From: Candidatus Obscuribacter phosphatis
GTDB lineage: Bacteria > Cyanobacteriota > Vampirovibrionia > Obscuribacterales > Obscuribacteraceae
Assembly (NCBI GenBank): GCA_001899315.1
Contig: MOYA01000001.1
Coordinates: forward strand, 559,105-623,104
Reading direction: 5' to 3'
DNA: 64,000 bases
Notes under the pieces: generated by a model
The model's database searches: none
Told to the model about the DNA's origin: nothing
The model's input: the letters and a program-made list of their open reading frames with translations, nothing else
Made by a program: the position numbers and the translations under genes
In this document: piece after piece, positions 8,320 to 18,247 of the stretch
How the letters are laid out: the number at the start of each line of letters is the position of its first letter
Numbering within the stretch: position 1 is the stretch's first letter

Positions 8320-9972
8320 CTATACAGCCAAGGCGCTCTGGGCGCCGACCTTGCTTAGTTCGACAGAGGGGTTCAATTCCTGAAATCTGGATATGTCCCA
8401 CTTGGTTTTGAATAAGAGTACCGGTTCTTCAAATTTATCGGTGGCTACATTCAGTCTGCTTGTATTTTCTAGAGCCTTCAGAACCGGCCAGCCTCCCACC
8501 ACCCAGAGTGCTGCTTGTATGTCGTAGTTGTTGAGCAAGGTGGTGACACCGTACTCCGACTGCAGTCTAAACTGCACCACTTCAAATTGCAGCGGACCGA
8601 CCGCTGCCAAAAGCGGAGTGCGGGTGTCTCGCTGGGTCATCCAGAAAATTTGGATGGCGCCTTCATCTTGCAGGGCGGTGATGCCTTTATGAAACTGCTT
8701 GTATTTGCTTGGCTCACGATTTTCTAAGAAGGCAAAGAGCTCGGGGGCAAAAGTGGGGATGCCCGGATACTTGAGGGGCTTGCCACTAGTGATGGTGTCA
8801 CCTATGGCAAAGCCGCCTGGGTTGGTGAAGCCGACTATATCGCCTGGAAAGGCTTTATCGATAGTCTGTCTTTCTTGGGCGAAAAGCCGTTTCGGTTGAC
8901 TGAGTTGGATTGGTTTATTGGTGCGACAATTGGTCACAGTCATGTCTTTTTCGAAGGCGCCTGAGCAGATGCGCACAAAGGCGATACGGTCTCTGTGGCG
9001 TGGGTCCATATTGGCTTGCAGCTTAAAGACAAAGCCTGTGAAGTCTGGATATGTAGGCGCTATTTCGCCAACCGATGATGTGAAAGAACCGGGCGAGAGG
9101 GCTAGCTTGATGAAGGAGCGCAGGAATAGCTCTACCCCGAAGTTGTTCATGGCGCTGCCGAAATAAATCGGGCTCAGCTCTCCGCAGTCGATAAGCTCAG
9201 GGTCAAGCGGTGCCGAGATGGCATCTAATATTTCCAGCTCTTCGTGCAATTCTTTGAGCAGACGGTCCGGGATCAGTTCTTTTAGTTTTTCGTCGTCTAG
9301 CTTGTAAGAGCTGACCGCTCCAATTGACCGGCCGCCGATGGTGCGTTCAAAGAGATGAACTGTGCCGGTGGCTCTTTCTACTACGCCTTTGAATTCGTCG
9401 CCGGTGCCGATTGGCCAATTGACCGGGTGCACAGCCAAGCCCAGTTCTTTCTCGATTTCGTCGATAAGTTCGAGCGGAGTGCGGCTGGGGCGGTCTAATT
9501 TGTTGACAAAGGTGAATAGGGGCAGATGTCTCATGCGGCAGACTTCAAAGAGCCTTCTGGTTTGCGGCTCTAGACCTTTGGCGGCGTCAATGAGCATGAC
9601 TGCATTGTCGGCCGCGGCTAAGGTGCGATATGTGTCTTCACTAAAGTCTTGGTGACCCGGTGTGTCGAGCAGATTGAGACAGCTGTCTTCGTATTCGAAC
9701 TGCAAGACTGTGGAGCTAATTGAGATGCCGCGCTGCTTCTCCAATTCCATCCAGTCTGAAGTGGCTTGCCTTTGCGCTTTTCTTGCTTGGACCGAACCAG
9801 CCTCGGCAATGGCACCCCCAAAGAGCAGCAGTTTTTCGGTGAGAGTTGTCTTACCGGCATCGGGGTGCGAAATAATGGCAAAGGTGCGACGTCTTGCTGC
9901 TTCTTGCGCAACCGGGCTTTTTTCTTCCAGGCTCGGCTCAAGTTTCAATTCGCTGCTTTCAGCGGTCATCAT
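8320..9972 (-). CDS. prfC: Peptide chain release factor 3 (RF3)
   Basis: A 550-residue translational GTPase that recycles RF1/RF2 from the ribosome after peptide release. G1 is [16 protein letters not shown], then switch [20 protein letters not shown]3 [17 protein letters not shown], and G4 [20 protein letters not shown]. The RF3-specific [13 protein letters not shown] and the C-terminal domain ([18 protein letters not shown]) separate it from EF-G. Length is close to the usual 525-535 plus a short N-terminal extension. AGGA lies just upstream of the ATG at 9972. It is convergent with the preceding gene and appears monocistronic. Confidence 0.97.
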   Translation of the reverse strand: MMTAESSELKLEPSLEEKSPVAQEAARRRTFAIISHPDAGKTTLTEKLLLFGGAIAEAGSVQARKAQRQATSDWMELEKQRGISISSTVLQFEYEDSCLNLLDTPGHQDFSEDTYRTLAAADNAVMLIDAAKGLEPQTRRLFEVCRMRHLPLFTFVNKLDRPSRTPLELIDEIEKELGLAVHPVNWPIGTGDEFKGVVERATGTVHLFERTIGGRSIGAVSSYKLDDEKLKELIPDRLLKELHEELEILDAISAPLDPELIDCGELSPIYFGSAMNNFGVELFLRSFIKLALSPGSFTSSVGEIAPTYPDFTGFVFKLQANMDPRHRDRIAFVRICSGAFEKDMTVTNCRTNKPIQLSQPKRLFAQERQTIDKAFPGDIVGFTNPGGFAIGDTITSGKPLKYPGIPTFAPELFAFLENREPSKYKQFHKGITALQDEGAIQIFWMTQRDTRTPLLAAVGPLQFEVVQFRLQSEYGVTTLLNNYDIQAALWVVGGWPVLKALENTSRLNVATDKFEEPVLLFKTKWDISRFQELNPSVELSKVGAQSALAV

Positions 9973-10148
9973 AGGGTCCTATAGTGTTGTCTTAGGGCTT
10001 CGGGAAATGCACCGAAAGGCTTGATTTTACCGTAAATAGCCTCTGTCGGGCTGCACCGGCGGCACTTCCTAGATATCTTCTTAATAATGGCTTCTTGAGT
10101 GCCGGCATTTCCTCCCAAATAGGGGCCGGTTTGTGATTAAATTCTGAT

Positions 10149-11450
10149 ATGAAAAAATTGAAGTTTTTTACTGGTTCTTTGTTGACCACCCTATCGGCTC
10201 TCAGTTTCAGTGCCGTCGCTTATGCTGACGAAAATCCCGACTGGCAAAAACTAGAAGAGGAAGCCGAGCAGAGCTTTCTTTCTGGCGAAAAAGTGAAGAG
10301 TGAGCGGCTTTTTCAAGAGGCGCTTGCTTTGACCCGGGGCACGTCGACGTCGAGTCAGTCTGGCAGCCCAGCCGCGAACCAGAGTGCCAATCAAGGTGCT
10401 AACGAGCTTGCAGAGGCTGAGATTCTTAACCAGATGACCCATCTTTATTTGAGCGAGAAGCGCTACAGCGAAGCGCGGCAAGCTTTGGACAAGGCTCTCA
10501 AAATAAGAAGAGAGAAGTTGGGGGCACAGTCTGAGAAAGTGGCAGAAAGCCTGGGCAATCTGGCTTTGATTGAACACCGCGATGGCAAGGATGCCTTGGC
10601 TGAAAAATACTATAAAGAAGCAATTGCTATCAAAACTGCCGCCAAATCAAGCTCTTTAGCGGTGACTTTGACCAATCTAGCCAATTTGTACAGCGACAAA
10701 AAACGCTTTGATGAGGCTAAGCCCCTCTATGAGCAGGCTCTCGCTCTCGATAAGAAAGAGTTTGGCGAAAATCATATCGAGGTGGCAAGAGACCTCTTTA
10801 ATTTAGGCGGTATGTACTATCACCACAATTATTTTAAAGAGGCTCTCGCTTATTTTGAGCAGGCTTTATCGGCATATAAAAAGCTAGACAATGTCGGTGG
10901 TCAGGTGAAGTGCCATCATTACATTGGGCTTTGTTTATTCGCCGACAATCAGCACGAAAAGGCCGGGCAGTCTTATGCCGAAGCTCTCGGCTTACAAGAA
11001 TCGCAGAAAGGCAAGAACCATCCAGATACTTTTGTGCACAAGCTCAATATGGCTAAATCTTTCGATTTTGCCGGCAAGTCTGACCGAGCCGAAGAGATCT
11101 ATCGCCAGTCTCTGCAATCTGCCGGTGAAGTACAGAAAGAGGCGAAACTCAAATTTGTCGAGTGTTCTATTGAGTATGCGCATTTTTTGAGACGTCATAA
11201 CCGCCCTAATGAGGCAGAGAAAATACTGGAGGCGGCTCTCACCAGTTATGAAACCTTGAATAGCGAAGAGCGCCGCAAACTCTACGAATTGCCTAGAGTT
11301 TACAGCGACCTGCTTCGAGAACTTAAGAAAGACGAAGCGGCTCATGAGATGGCACATCGACATTTGCATGTTTATGGGCAGTCTCATAAGAAGACCGCCC
11401 CAGCTGCCAACAAAACGAGCACCTCTAAGTCAGATAGGAAGGTGCCTTAG
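10149..11450 (+). CDS. Exported tetratricopeptide repeat protein
   Basis: A 433-residue protein with signal peptide (FFTGSLLTTLSALSFSAVAYA) and at least seven TPR units of the kinesin-light-chain type, for example AEILNQMTHLYLSEKRYSEA, then KVAESLGNLALIEHRDGKDA, then IEVARDLFNLGGMYYHHNYF. The C-terminus is a short Ser/Thr/Lys tail. It probably acts as a periplasmic or outer-surface scaffold. The next gene follows after two bases, and a third overlaps that one, forming a three-gene operon of exported or unknown proteins. Confidence 0.88.
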   Translation: MKKLKFFTGSLLTTLSALSFSAVAYADENPDWQKLEEEAEQSFLSGEKVKSERLFQEALALTRGTSTSSQSGSPAANQSANQGANELAEAEILNQMTHLYLSEKRYSEARQALDKALKIRREKLGAQSEKVAESLGNLALIEHRDGKDALAEKYYKEAIAIKTAAKSSSLAVTLTNLANLYSDKKRFDEAKPLYEQALALDKKEFGENHIEVARDLFNLGGMYYHHNYFKEALAYFEQALSAYKKLDNVGGQVKCHHYIGLCLFADNQHEKAGQSYAEALGLQESQKGKNHPDTFVHKLNMAKSFDFAGKSDRAEEIYRQSLQSAGEVQKEAKLKFVECSIEYAHFLRRHNRPNEAEKILEAALTSYETLNSEERRKLYELPRVYSDLLRELKKDEAAHEMAHRHLHVYGQSHKKTAPAANKTSTSKSDRKVP

Positions 11451-11452
11451 TT

Positions 11453-12145
11453 ATGCAATTACAAGCTGAAGTAAAGTATGACGGCTATGACGATCTGCCC
11501 AAGCAGCAGGAAGTAAAATATGCTGATTCAAATGCTTCTTATTTGAAAGCTGATGTTTCGACCGGAAAGCACTATTACGATCTCAATGCTGCTTCCAAGA
11601 CCTATAGCGGCCCTTGGTTGTTTGGCAAGCAGAAAGTAGAAGTGAATTTGCGCGGTATGCGCGGTCAGTGGATTCAGTGGTGCCCGGTGCCGGCCGATGT
11701 CAAAGACGGCGTCCTATTGCGGGGCAATGTCATTTACCAAAACGGTGACGGTAGCTATAGACTCAGCCCCGATGTTTATGAGGGTGTGATTGAGTCTGAA
11801 CATGGCTTTGAAGGCGGGCGCTATTTTGTCGGGCGCACCCAGCATACTTTTGTTTCCAACAATCTGCCAGGCGGGCAACTGCGGGTGGTGGCAAATCTAC
11901 GTATTCATTTAGATCAGCGACTTGCCTATAACCCGATGACCGGTGCCGGTAATAATAGTGGCGGCGGGCAAAATTATCAGAACAGTCAGAACAATCAGAA
12001 CAGTAATTACAACAAGTACCAAGAGCCGAACAATACTCAGCCGGCAGCCAATAGTTATGATTCTTCTTCTCTTCAAAGTCCTGAAGGGGCAGCAGTGACC
12101 CCCTCTTTCTCGCAGAGTGCCTCTGAAAGTGATAGCGGATTTTAG
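11453..12145 (+). CDS. Hypothetical protein with Asn/Gln-rich tail
   Basis: A 230-residue protein I do not recognise. Residues 1-165 are compositionally normal, probably beta-rich (KQKVEVNLRGMRGQWIQWCP, then GQLRVVANLRIHLDQRL). From about 165 to the end it is a disordered Asn/Gln/Ser tail with NNQNSQNN-type runs. There is no signal peptide or membrane segment. It starts two bases after the TPR gene and ends 29 bases inside the next gene, so it belongs to that operon and may work with those exported proteins. Confidence 0.8.
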   Translation: MQLQAEVKYDGYDDLPKQQEVKYADSNASYLKADVSTGKHYYDLNAASKTYSGPWLFGKQKVEVNLRGMRGQWIQWCPVPADVKDGVLLRGNVIYQNGDGSYRLSPDVYEGVIESEHGFEGGRYFVGRTQHTFVSNNLPGGQLRVVANLRIHLDQRLAYNPMTGAGNNSGGGQNYQNSQNNQNSNYNKYQEPNNTQPAANSYDSSSLQSPEGAAVTPSFSQSASESDSGF

Positions 12146-13052
12146 ATTGTTTCTTGATAGAAGTGCCAGGGGCTTGTTGCTTGCTTTGGCTTTTGTATTG
12201 GCTTTGGGCGGCGCTTTACCGCCTGTCTACTGCGCCGAAGCTGAATTGACCGACCGTGCCAGTATTGATCTAGCCCGTTCATATCAAATGGCTTTGACCG
12301 TCTATACAATGCACCGCCGGCTCTATCAGCGCAATTTGGCTCAGGCTGCTGCGGCAAGCGGCTCAAGCGGTTATTCTCTGGCTGATTCTTTGTTGCGTTT
12401 GCAGGACGAGCCGCGCCCCGATTTGAAGATGCCGCCCATTCAGGTAGCCGATGACAGTCCCTTTATCGAGGCAGCGCAACGTGATTTTGAGATTACCCGC
12501 ATGCAGGTTTCGCTCAAGCAGCTCTTGCCCGCACTTTTAGCCATACGTTTCAAAATTTCGCGATCTGAGTATGAAGCTACCTGGAAAGATTTAATGGATA
12601 GAGTTCTTAAGGTAGAGCAAGCTGTAATTGACCAGGACCACAGACTGTCGTCTTTGCATGCCAGCACCAATAGTAGTATCACAGATATGATTCATGCCGC
12701 CGAAAGAGATTGCGATCAAAAAGAGTATCTCTCTACTTACCGAACTTTTAAAGAGACTGGCGGCATCAGTAATCTGCTCTTTGCTCATGCCGATAAGCAT
12801 GCCAAGCTCACCCTCGATTTGAAGAATACTTTGCTGGCTAATCCGCCCGATGGCATGGACGCTAGAACCGCCTTGATGTCTGTGCTAACGCCTGGTCTTT
12901 TGCCTGCCATGAGCAGACCTCCTAAAGATGGTCCTAATATGGCTGATCCGCCTGATGATCCTTCATTTAGCGAAAAGTCTTTACCCGAGCAAGAAAAACA
13001 ACTTGATCGCGAATATCAAATGGTCAATAGTCTGTTTCTAAGGCTTAAGTAA
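12117..13052 (+). CDS. Exported hypothetical protein
   Basis: A 311-residue protein with a signal peptide (GLLLALAFVLALGGALPPVYC). The mature part is mainly helical (DLARSYQMALTVYTMHRRLY and a long helix near residues 150-190), with no domain I recognise. The annotated GTG start at 12117 overlaps the preceding gene by 29 bases. A TTG at 12147, just before the hydrophobic segment, would remove the overlap, and neither start has a convincing ribosome binding site. Its 3' end overlaps the convergent channel gene by 15 bases. Confidence 0.75.
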   Translation: MPLKVIADFRLFLDRSARGLLLALAFVLALGGALPPVYCAEAELTDRASIDLARSYQMALTVYTMHRRLYQRNLAQAAAASGSSGYSLADSLLRLQDEPRPDLKMPPIQVADDSPFIEAAQRDFEITRMQVSLKQLLPALLAIRFKISRSEYEATWKDLMDRVLKVEQAVIDQDHRLSSLHASTNSSITDMIHAAERDCDQKEYLSTYRTFKETGGISNLLFAHADKHAKLTLDLKNTLLANPPDGMDARTALMSVLTPGLLPAMSRPPKDGPNMADPPDDPSFSEKSLPEQEKQLDREYQMVNSLFLRLK

Positions 13053-14144
13053 GCCGTCGAAAGTGACTGTATTGCCTGGGCTGGCTGCGGCATAGCGCAG
13101 TTGTCTCGATTCTAAGACATCGGCATAGTTGAAAACCGGCATTTCGATGAGAAAGAAGCGAGAGAGGGCTGCCACTCCGGCAAAGTAGCGCTGTCTATAG
13201 CCGGCAAAGCGCAAAGCTGCCGCCTGAGCATTAGTGGCTCCGAGATTTTCAAATATCGGCACAAAAGTTTCGGGTGCTTGAATGAGGTCGTCTGCCGCTC
13301 TCGACAAAGAAAGATACTGGCAAAAGACATCTACGGCTCTGACGCCGTTTTCGTAAATAGAAGCAAAGACTGAGGCGCATTCAGATTTTTGCATGGCCAT
13401 GGCGCAGGCGGTGGCATCTAGAACCACGAGCAGCTGTATGAGCCAAGAGGCCCTCGAACTGCGGGAGCGGAAGTAGAGCAAGATTGGATAGGCTGAATGG
13501 CTTTGATATATGTCGGTAAGCCAGTGTTCGCAGAGTTCAAGGGTGCTCATGGCGTTTTCGTCGCGCAAGAGGCGCATATAGAGCACGCAGCCGTTTTTGC
13601 TGTGACCATGCCTGGAAGAAATTATCTGGGCTGAGACTTCACGATTGTGAAAGTGCGACTGCACGGCAAACATAAAGGCAACAGTGATGGCAAGCAAAAC
13701 CAGACCCGAGAGAGCCGCCGCAATTACAGTAACGCGCGAAACCGGCGAACAGGCGATGACATCGCCATAACCTACGGTCAAAACCGAAGTGGCAGCAAAA
13801 TAGAGAGCTTCGCCAAAGTTATTGAGCGGCGGTTTAACACTGCTTCTTTCCGCCCAGAGAATCATGGCATAGCCTGAAGTAAGCAAAGCCAACCAAAAAG
13901 TTAGCATTGAAACAATGGCTGCCGGGGCAAAGAGACTGAGATCTTGTTCGGTGTGTCTGCTGCGTCTGATGAGATGGCCGCGCAAGGGCTGCCAGAGCAG
14001 TTTAGAAATGAAGAGCGGCGACAGTCTCGAACCTTGCGGACGGTAGTGCGGCACGATTATTGACTGAAAGACGTCGGACAGGACCAGGGCGATAATCACC
14101 AGCCCCACCGATAATGAAATAAGGTCTGTTTCGCTGAAACTCAC
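13038..14144 (-). CDS. Two-TM potassium-type ion channel protein
   Basis: A 368-residue membrane protein. Segments near residues 10-30, 78-100 and 130-160 flank the selectivity-filter signature SVLTVGYGDVIA, the K+ channel TVGYGD motif, followed by LVLLAITVAFMFAVQSHF as the inner pore helix. This is the Ion_trans_2 arrangement. The C-terminal 200 residues are cytosolic and helical, without an RCK/TrkA nucleotide-binding motif that I can see. The start is GTG with GAGG eight bases upstream; no ATG is available in frame. Probably passive potassium flux, with an unknown gating ligand. Confidence 0.9.
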   Translation of the reverse strand: MSFSETDLISLSVGLVIIALVLSDVFQSIIVPHYRPQGSRLSPLFISKLLWQPLRGHLIRRSRHTEQDLSLFAPAAIVSMLTFWLALLTSGYAMILWAERSSVKPPLNNFGEALYFAATSVLTVGYGDVIACSPVSRVTVIAAALSGLVLLAITVAFMFAVQSHFHNREVSAQIISSRHGHSKNGCVLYMRLLRDENAMSTLELCEHWLTDIYQSHSAYPILLYFRSRSSRASWLIQLLVVLDATACAMAMQKSECASVFASIYENGVRAVDVFCQYLSLSRAADDLIQAPETFVPIFENLGATNAQAAALRFAGYRQRYFAGVAALSRFFLIEMPVFNYADVLESRQLRYAAASPGNTVTFDGLLKP

Positions 14145-14320
14145 TCTGTCATCCTCGAACCTCGGTTTATGTTACCAAGAGATCGGTCTTTAGGCATTAT
14201 TGGCATTAAAGAATCAAAGCTTTTGGTAAATAATCGAAAAGACTAGAGCCAATTAAGCTGGTTTAAAGGCTAATTGCGCCAGGCTTTGCCACAATCTGAT
14301 TTAGGTGTGGCAGTACTAAC

Positions 14321-14326
14321 TATAAT
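14321..14326 (+). promoter_or_regulatory. -10 element (TATAAT) of a near-leaderless gene
   Basis: A perfect TATAAT ends 12 bases before the ATG at 14339, so transcription would begin about six bases from the start codon. No good -35 hexamer was seen at 16-18 bases, and no Shine-Dalgarno sequence lies before the ATG. Confidence 0.5.
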
Positions 14327-14338
14327 GAGCGCGTTTTT

Positions 14339-14590
14339 ATGAAAGATGCATACATGGTTTTCGTTCTAGTAGTGGTGGTGATGACGCCCTTTTTGCCACT
14401 GCTTTGGAAAAATAAGTGCCCTGCCTGCAACAAACGCAAGTTGGTGGGTGTGGAGCGGACACCTGCACCTGAAGACGAAGGTCGTTATCTCACTTATTTT
14501 GCTTGTCAAAATTGTCAGACTGAGTTTACCCGTGAAAAGAGCGGACCACTCTTTAGGAGTGATGCCAACTCCCCCTCCCAGTTACTCTGA
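14339..14590 (+). CDS. Small membrane protein with zinc ribbon
   Basis: An 83-residue protein: one N-terminal membrane helix (MVFVLVVVVMTPFLPLLW, residues 6-23), then two CxxC knuckles, CPAC and CQNC, about 30 residues apart. This is a zinc-ribbon arrangement on the cytosolic side or in the periplasm depending on topology. Function unknown. The 3' end overlaps the convergent kinase gene by 38 bases. The perfect TATAAT directly upstream supports its being a real gene. Confidence 0.75.
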   Translation: MKDAYMVFVLVVVVMTPFLPLLWKNKCPACNKRKLVGVERTPAPEDEGRYLTYFACQNCQTEFTREKSGPLFRSDANSPSQLL

Positions 14591-16616
14591 GGCTTGCTCC
14601 GGCGGCATTTTTGAGGCCGGCGAATTCGTCTTCAATATGATCTGGACTTTCTGGATTGATAAGCTTGATTGTGGTTATGGTTTTAGAACTTGCCAGAGTT
14701 CTCACCACTTGGTCGTCTAATTTGAAACCACTGATACGCAGTTCGGTAACCGCCGACTGCTTAGCAAAGCCTTTTGCGTCTTCGATATTCCAGGTATGCA
14801 GACCGACTGAAAGCCTTCTGATAGATTTGTTGCCGGCTAGCTTTTGTAATGCTGCTGAAGAGACTGCACAGTCGTCCAGGTCTAGCCTCGAAAGACTAGC
14901 ATTATCTTTGAGCACCTCAACTATCGGGTCGGCATTTATTGGAATCGGATTGGCTTCGGTTGATTTTGCATCCATCAAACCCTTTATGCAGATATTGCTG
15001 GCAGTCTTTAAGTTTGGCAAGGCCGCCACATCTTCCACTTTCACATTCATGTCTTCCAGTGCCAGTCCTTGCAGATGCTCTAGACCTTTAACTTCGCGCA
15101 GGGCAGAGCTTGAGGTCTTGAGCCCTGAAAGAGTCAAGGCGATGAATTTACTATTTGCTCCAAATTTTTGACATATAAACGCTAACTGCGACTTGTCTTT
15201 GATGTTAAAGACTTTGATGCTGTCTATATCGCCGTCCCTAAAATACTTTAGGAAATGCGGGTCTGTCTTACAAGCGTCAAACCTCGCTGATATTGGTCTA
15301 TCAAGCTCGACTATTCCACTGCTGTCAGGCATTGCGTGCTTGCCCTTGCTATCGCCGAATTCCACCTGGCGAAAACCCGGCGCCAGGCTTATTCTGATTT
15401 TGCTGCCGCCGAGATCTGTGGTTTGCACCGGATCTCTTTGCGAACTATCGACTTTCTGTTTTTCGGTAAGGCTGCGGTCATAGTTATAGCCATCATTGAT
15501 TGCGGCAATTGATGCTGACTTGGCGGTGAAATCATTGAGATAGTCTTTCTTGGTTGGAGCAAGCAAAGTCAAGGCTTCCAAACCCACAGTGAGCAAAAGA
15601 GCCAAGATAACAAAGGACCACAATAGAACACCTTTTTTCTTACCGGCAGAAACTTGCTCATACTCGACAAGCTCATCATCATAATCTTCTGCTTGTATGC
15701 AGCTTTCTGCATCGTAGTCATATTCATAGCCGCGACCGACCGGTTTTCCATCTAAAATGCGCTCTAGGTCGTGCTTGAAGCTGTCTATCGATGGATAGCG
15801 CTCTCTGGTATTTTTGGCCAGGCTGCGACCAATGCAATAGTCTAGTTCTTCTGGAAAGGACAGCTTGCACTTATCGCTCAGCTTGGGAATGGGCGCACCT
15901 AAATGCATTTGAAAGGTCTGGACGGCTGTTTCTCCGGCAAAAGGCACTGTGCCGGTCAAGCATTGAAAAAGCGTGCAGCCAAGGGCATAAATGTCGCATG
16001 ATTGACTGACTTCGCCGCGGCATTGTTCAGGGCTCATATAATAGGGCGAGCCGAAAACTGTGCCCTTTTCAGTCATTTGTTGTTTGACCAGCTTTTCGTT
16101 GCGACTATCTAAGAGCCGCTCTGCCTCTACCGATTTGGCTAGTCCGAAATCTACCAGCTTTACCACGGCATCTTCTGCTATGACAATATTAGCCGGTTTT
16201 ATATCTCTATGGACGATGCCTTGGCGATGCGCTTTGGCAAGAGCGTCGGCTACGGCAATGGTTATCTTGAGGCTGTCTTGCCAGACAATTGGTCCGCTAC
16301 CTGTAATTACTTCATCTAAGGAAGAACCGTTCAAAAGTTCCATAACATAGTAAGGGTTGCCGTTTTTGTCTAAACCCATGTTAAAGACTTGGACGATATT
16401 TGGATGATTGAGAGTCGCTAAGATTCTCGCTTCTCTCTGAAAGCGCAGCCAGGTTTCTTCATTGATTAAACTGGCTTTGATTACCTTGAGGGCATAAACT
16501 TGTCCGATAAAGCGATGCTTGGCTCTATAGACCTGACCCATGCCGCCCTCACCGAGAAAGCTCTCGATGATATAGTCTTTGTCAATGGTATCGCCGGCGG
16601 TGTAAAGTTGGCTCAC
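14553..16616 (-). CDS. Transmembrane Ser/Thr protein kinase with LRR ectodomain
   Basis: A 687-residue Hanks-type kinase. Residues 15-285 are the catalytic domain: glycine loop GEGGMG (22-27), Lys44, HRDIKPAN from 136, DFG 156-158, and MSPEQCRGEVSQSCDIYALG. All catalytic residues are present. A single membrane helix lies at about 329-350, and the outer part (about 400-687) has leucine-rich-repeat-like units (LQGLALEDMNVKVEDVAALP, SLSRLDLDDCAVSSAALQKL). A protein-binding ectodomain that controls the kinase is a reasonable inference. The start is GTG. A TPR protein gene lies 49 bases upstream on the same strand. The PP2C at 5.5 kb could oppose it. Confidence 0.93.
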   Translation of the reverse strand: MSQLYTAGDTIDKDYIIESFLGEGGMGQVYRAKHRFIGQVYALKVIKASLINEETWLRFQREARILATLNHPNIVQVFNMGLDKNGNPYYVMELLNGSSLDEVITGSGPIVWQDSLKITIAVADALAKAHRQGIVHRDIKPANIVIAEDAVVKLVDFGLAKSVEAERLLDSRNEKLVKQQMTEKGTVFGSPYYMSPEQCRGEVSQSCDIYALGCTLFQCLTGTVPFAGETAVQTFQMHLGAPIPKLSDKCKLSFPEELDYCIGRSLAKNTRERYPSIDSFKHDLERILDGKPVGRGYEYDYDAESCIQAEDYDDELVEYEQVSAGKKKGVLLWSFVILALLLTVGLEALTLLAPTKKDYLNDFTAKSASIAAINDGYNYDRSLTEKQKVDSSQRDPVQTTDLGGSKIRISLAPGFRQVEFGDSKGKHAMPDSSGIVELDRPISARFDACKTDPHFLKYFRDGDIDSIKVFNIKDKSQLAFICQKFGANSKFIALTLSGLKTSSSALREVKGLEHLQGLALEDMNVKVEDVAALPNLKTASNICIKGLMDAKSTEANPIPINADPIVEVLKDNASLSRLDLDDCAVSSAALQKLAGNKSIRRLSVGLHTWNIEDAKGFAKQSAVTELRISGFKLDDQVVRTLASSKTITTIKLINPESPDHIEDEFAGLKNAAGASLRVTGRGSWHHS

Positions 16617-16624
16617 TTAGTCAT

Positions 16625-16678
16625 TTGACTTAAAGATTCGGGTTGACTTAAATTTTCGGTTCGTCCTAAAGATTCAAT
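16625..16678. repeat. 18-bp imperfect tandem repeat, three copies
   Basis: Units at 16625-16642, 16643-16660 and 16661-16678 follow TTGACTTAAAGATTCGGG with increasing divergence. The array spans the short spacer between the kinase gene and the TPR gene and runs over the last codons of the latter. One unit begins with TTGACT, but no matching -10 was seen. Confidence 0.75.
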
Positions 16679-17298
16679 TTGTGTTGAGCGATCACTTGCT
16701 CTAGATATTGAGCCGATTTTTGATCTAATTTCAGATCGTTGGCCTTAAGAGTCTTGATCAGCTCTTCTGCCTTATCTTTCTTACCACTGCTCAAATAAAT
16801 TCTCACCAGAGCCAGACGTGCTCTTTCGCCCAAAACACAGCTATCTAGGCTGGCTGCCTTTTCATAAAATTTGTAAGCATTTGATTTGCCCATTTTTTCA
16901 GCACATTGACCTCTCAAATAGGCTAGCTGTGCCAGCAGAACAGGGGCGAATTGACCCTTGTCGGGGCGGGCATTGATATAGCTTTCTAGCCGCTTCAGCA
17001 CTCTGGCGGCAGCGTGAGGCTGGTTTCTCTTCAATCGCTTGTGGCAATAGCCCATGGTGTCGAGCAGCCAGGCTTGGTCATCAGAAAATTCGCTGACAGC
17101 CAAAAGTTTAGCTTGGTTGCCCGAGCCCATGCTTCCGTGCAAATAAAGCCAGACACCCTGGCAGTAAAGCTCCTTCCTGAACTTAAGTTCTCTCACAGTC
17201 TCTTTCGGCATCGCCGACCTAAATAGAATGAAAGAGCTAAGCAGAGCTAGAAAAGCGGCAGACAGCCGTGGTTTGTACCACTCTACATTGGCGTGCAT
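16666..17298 (-). CDS. TPR-like exported or anchored protein
   Basis: A 210-residue protein with an N-terminal hydrophobic segment (LSAAFLALLSSFILF, residues 12-26) and TPR-like helical pairs (VLLAQLAYLRGQCAEKMGKS, ALVRIYLSSGKKDKAEELIK). No enzymatic motif. It lies 49 bases upstream of the membrane kinase gene on the same strand and may be a protein partner of its ectodomain; this is inference from position. The upstream region holds a 12-bp tandem repeat. Confidence 0.82.
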   Translation of the reverse strand: MHANVEWYKPRLSAAFLALLSSFILFRSAMPKETVRELKFRKELYCQGVWLYLHGSMGSGNQAKLLAVSEFSDDQAWLLDTMGYCHKRLKRNQPHAAARVLKRLESYINARPDKGQFAPVLLAQLAYLRGQCAEKMGKSNAYKFYEKAASLDSCVLGERARLALVRIYLSSGKKDKAEELIKTLKANDLKLDQKSAQYLEQVIAQHKLNL

Positions 17299-17323
17299 AG
17301 TCTAGCCCTCATCTTATATTGAT

Positions 17324-17371
17324 CTTTATAGGGGTCTTTATATGGACCTTTATATGGGTCTTTATATCGAA
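17324..17371. repeat. 12-bp tandem repeat, four copies
   Basis: Four 12-bp units of the form CTTTATATGGGT (variants CTTTATAGGGGT, CTTTATATGGAC, CTTTATATCGAA) sit 26 bases upstream of the TPR gene start, in the likely 5' leader or promoter of that gene. The core CTTTATA is invariant, so copy number could change spacing or binding sites. Confidence 0.9.
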
Positions 17372-17448
17372 CAAGGTAGCATTGTTTCGCCCTGCTTAAA
17401 AGAAGCTAGGCAACACTTTTGCTAAGAATAGGTTGCCTGCTCTTTAAA

Positions 17449-18246
17449 TTAGTTTCGCATCTCGATGAGATTGCCCGATTGGTACGATCTCAATCCAAAG
17501 TTGAAAATGCCTATGCCGGCTGCCAATATGGCCAGAGCCCCCAAAAAGGATAGCCCGATAAGATCGGCTCTCAACTCTTTCATGCCCAAAGCCTCAACCG
17601 GCAGACCCGAGACCAGACCGGCGGGAATGAGTGTAAAGAGAATGAGCTTGACCAAGCCTTCGAAAAGGCAGCTCGGATAGGTGGAGAAAGTGATCATGGC
17701 GAAGAACCACTGCTCTGATATAGCTTCAGCCTGGGCAAAGTAGAAGCCGAGACTGCCTCGCATCAAGTTGAAGCCGATAAAGACCAGAGCAATGTTTATT
17801 GTCAGGACTATAAAGGCAAGCAGGTGTGCGGCATCGGGCCTTACCAAGGCCAGATAGACTATATAACCAAAGCAGAGATCACCTAGGGCGGTCGGGCTCA
17901 TCTTGGCCAAAGCCAGGTGCGCGACGGCATTTCTGGGATAGGTGAGCCAGACATCCAACTCTCCTCTGGCAATCAAGAGTGCCAGATTGTGCAGGTTGTA
18001 GAAGCATGCTGTCGACAGACCGAAACCTGCCGAGGTGAGGCTCCACAAGGTGAGAATGTCTTGCCTGCCCCAGCCTTTGATGATTGGAAATCTTTCGAAG
18101 AAGATTAGCCAGAAGGCTAGCCAGGTGCAGTTATTCAAGACCATGGCCAGAAACTGCCAGGCAAATGCTGCTTTGTATTGGCTGTGAATACCGACATTGA
18201 GCTTGAAATAGGCTAGAGCCAGCTTCAAATAACTGAATAGTTTCAT
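17449..18246 (-). CDS. ABC-2 type transporter permease (second permease)
   Basis: A 265-residue membrane protein with six predicted hydrophobic segments, of the ABC-2 permease type paired with an NatA-like ATPase (AFAWQFLAMVLNNCTWLAFW, then ELDVWLTYPRNAVAHL, which contains the usual RGELDxxLxxP feature). The open frame reaches 18294, but the ATG at 18246 has GGAGG five bases upstream and follows the stop of the previous permease gene by one base (TGAGATG), so I start it here. It forms a heteromeric export complex with the next two genes; substrate not determinable. Confidence 0.92.
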   Translation of the reverse strand: MKLFSYLKLALAYFKLNVGIHSQYKAAFAWQFLAMVLNNCTWLAFWLIFFERFPIIKGWGRQDILTLWSLTSAGFGLSTACFYNLHNLALLIARGELDVWLTYPRNAVAHLALAKMSPTALGDLCFGYIVYLALVRPDAAHLLAFIVLTINIALVFIGFNLMRGSLGFYFAQAEAISEQWFFAMITFSTYPSCLFEGLVKLILFTLIPAGLVSGLPVEALGMKELRADLIGLSFLGALAILAAGIGIFNFGLRSYQSGNLIEMRN

Positions 18247-18247
18247 C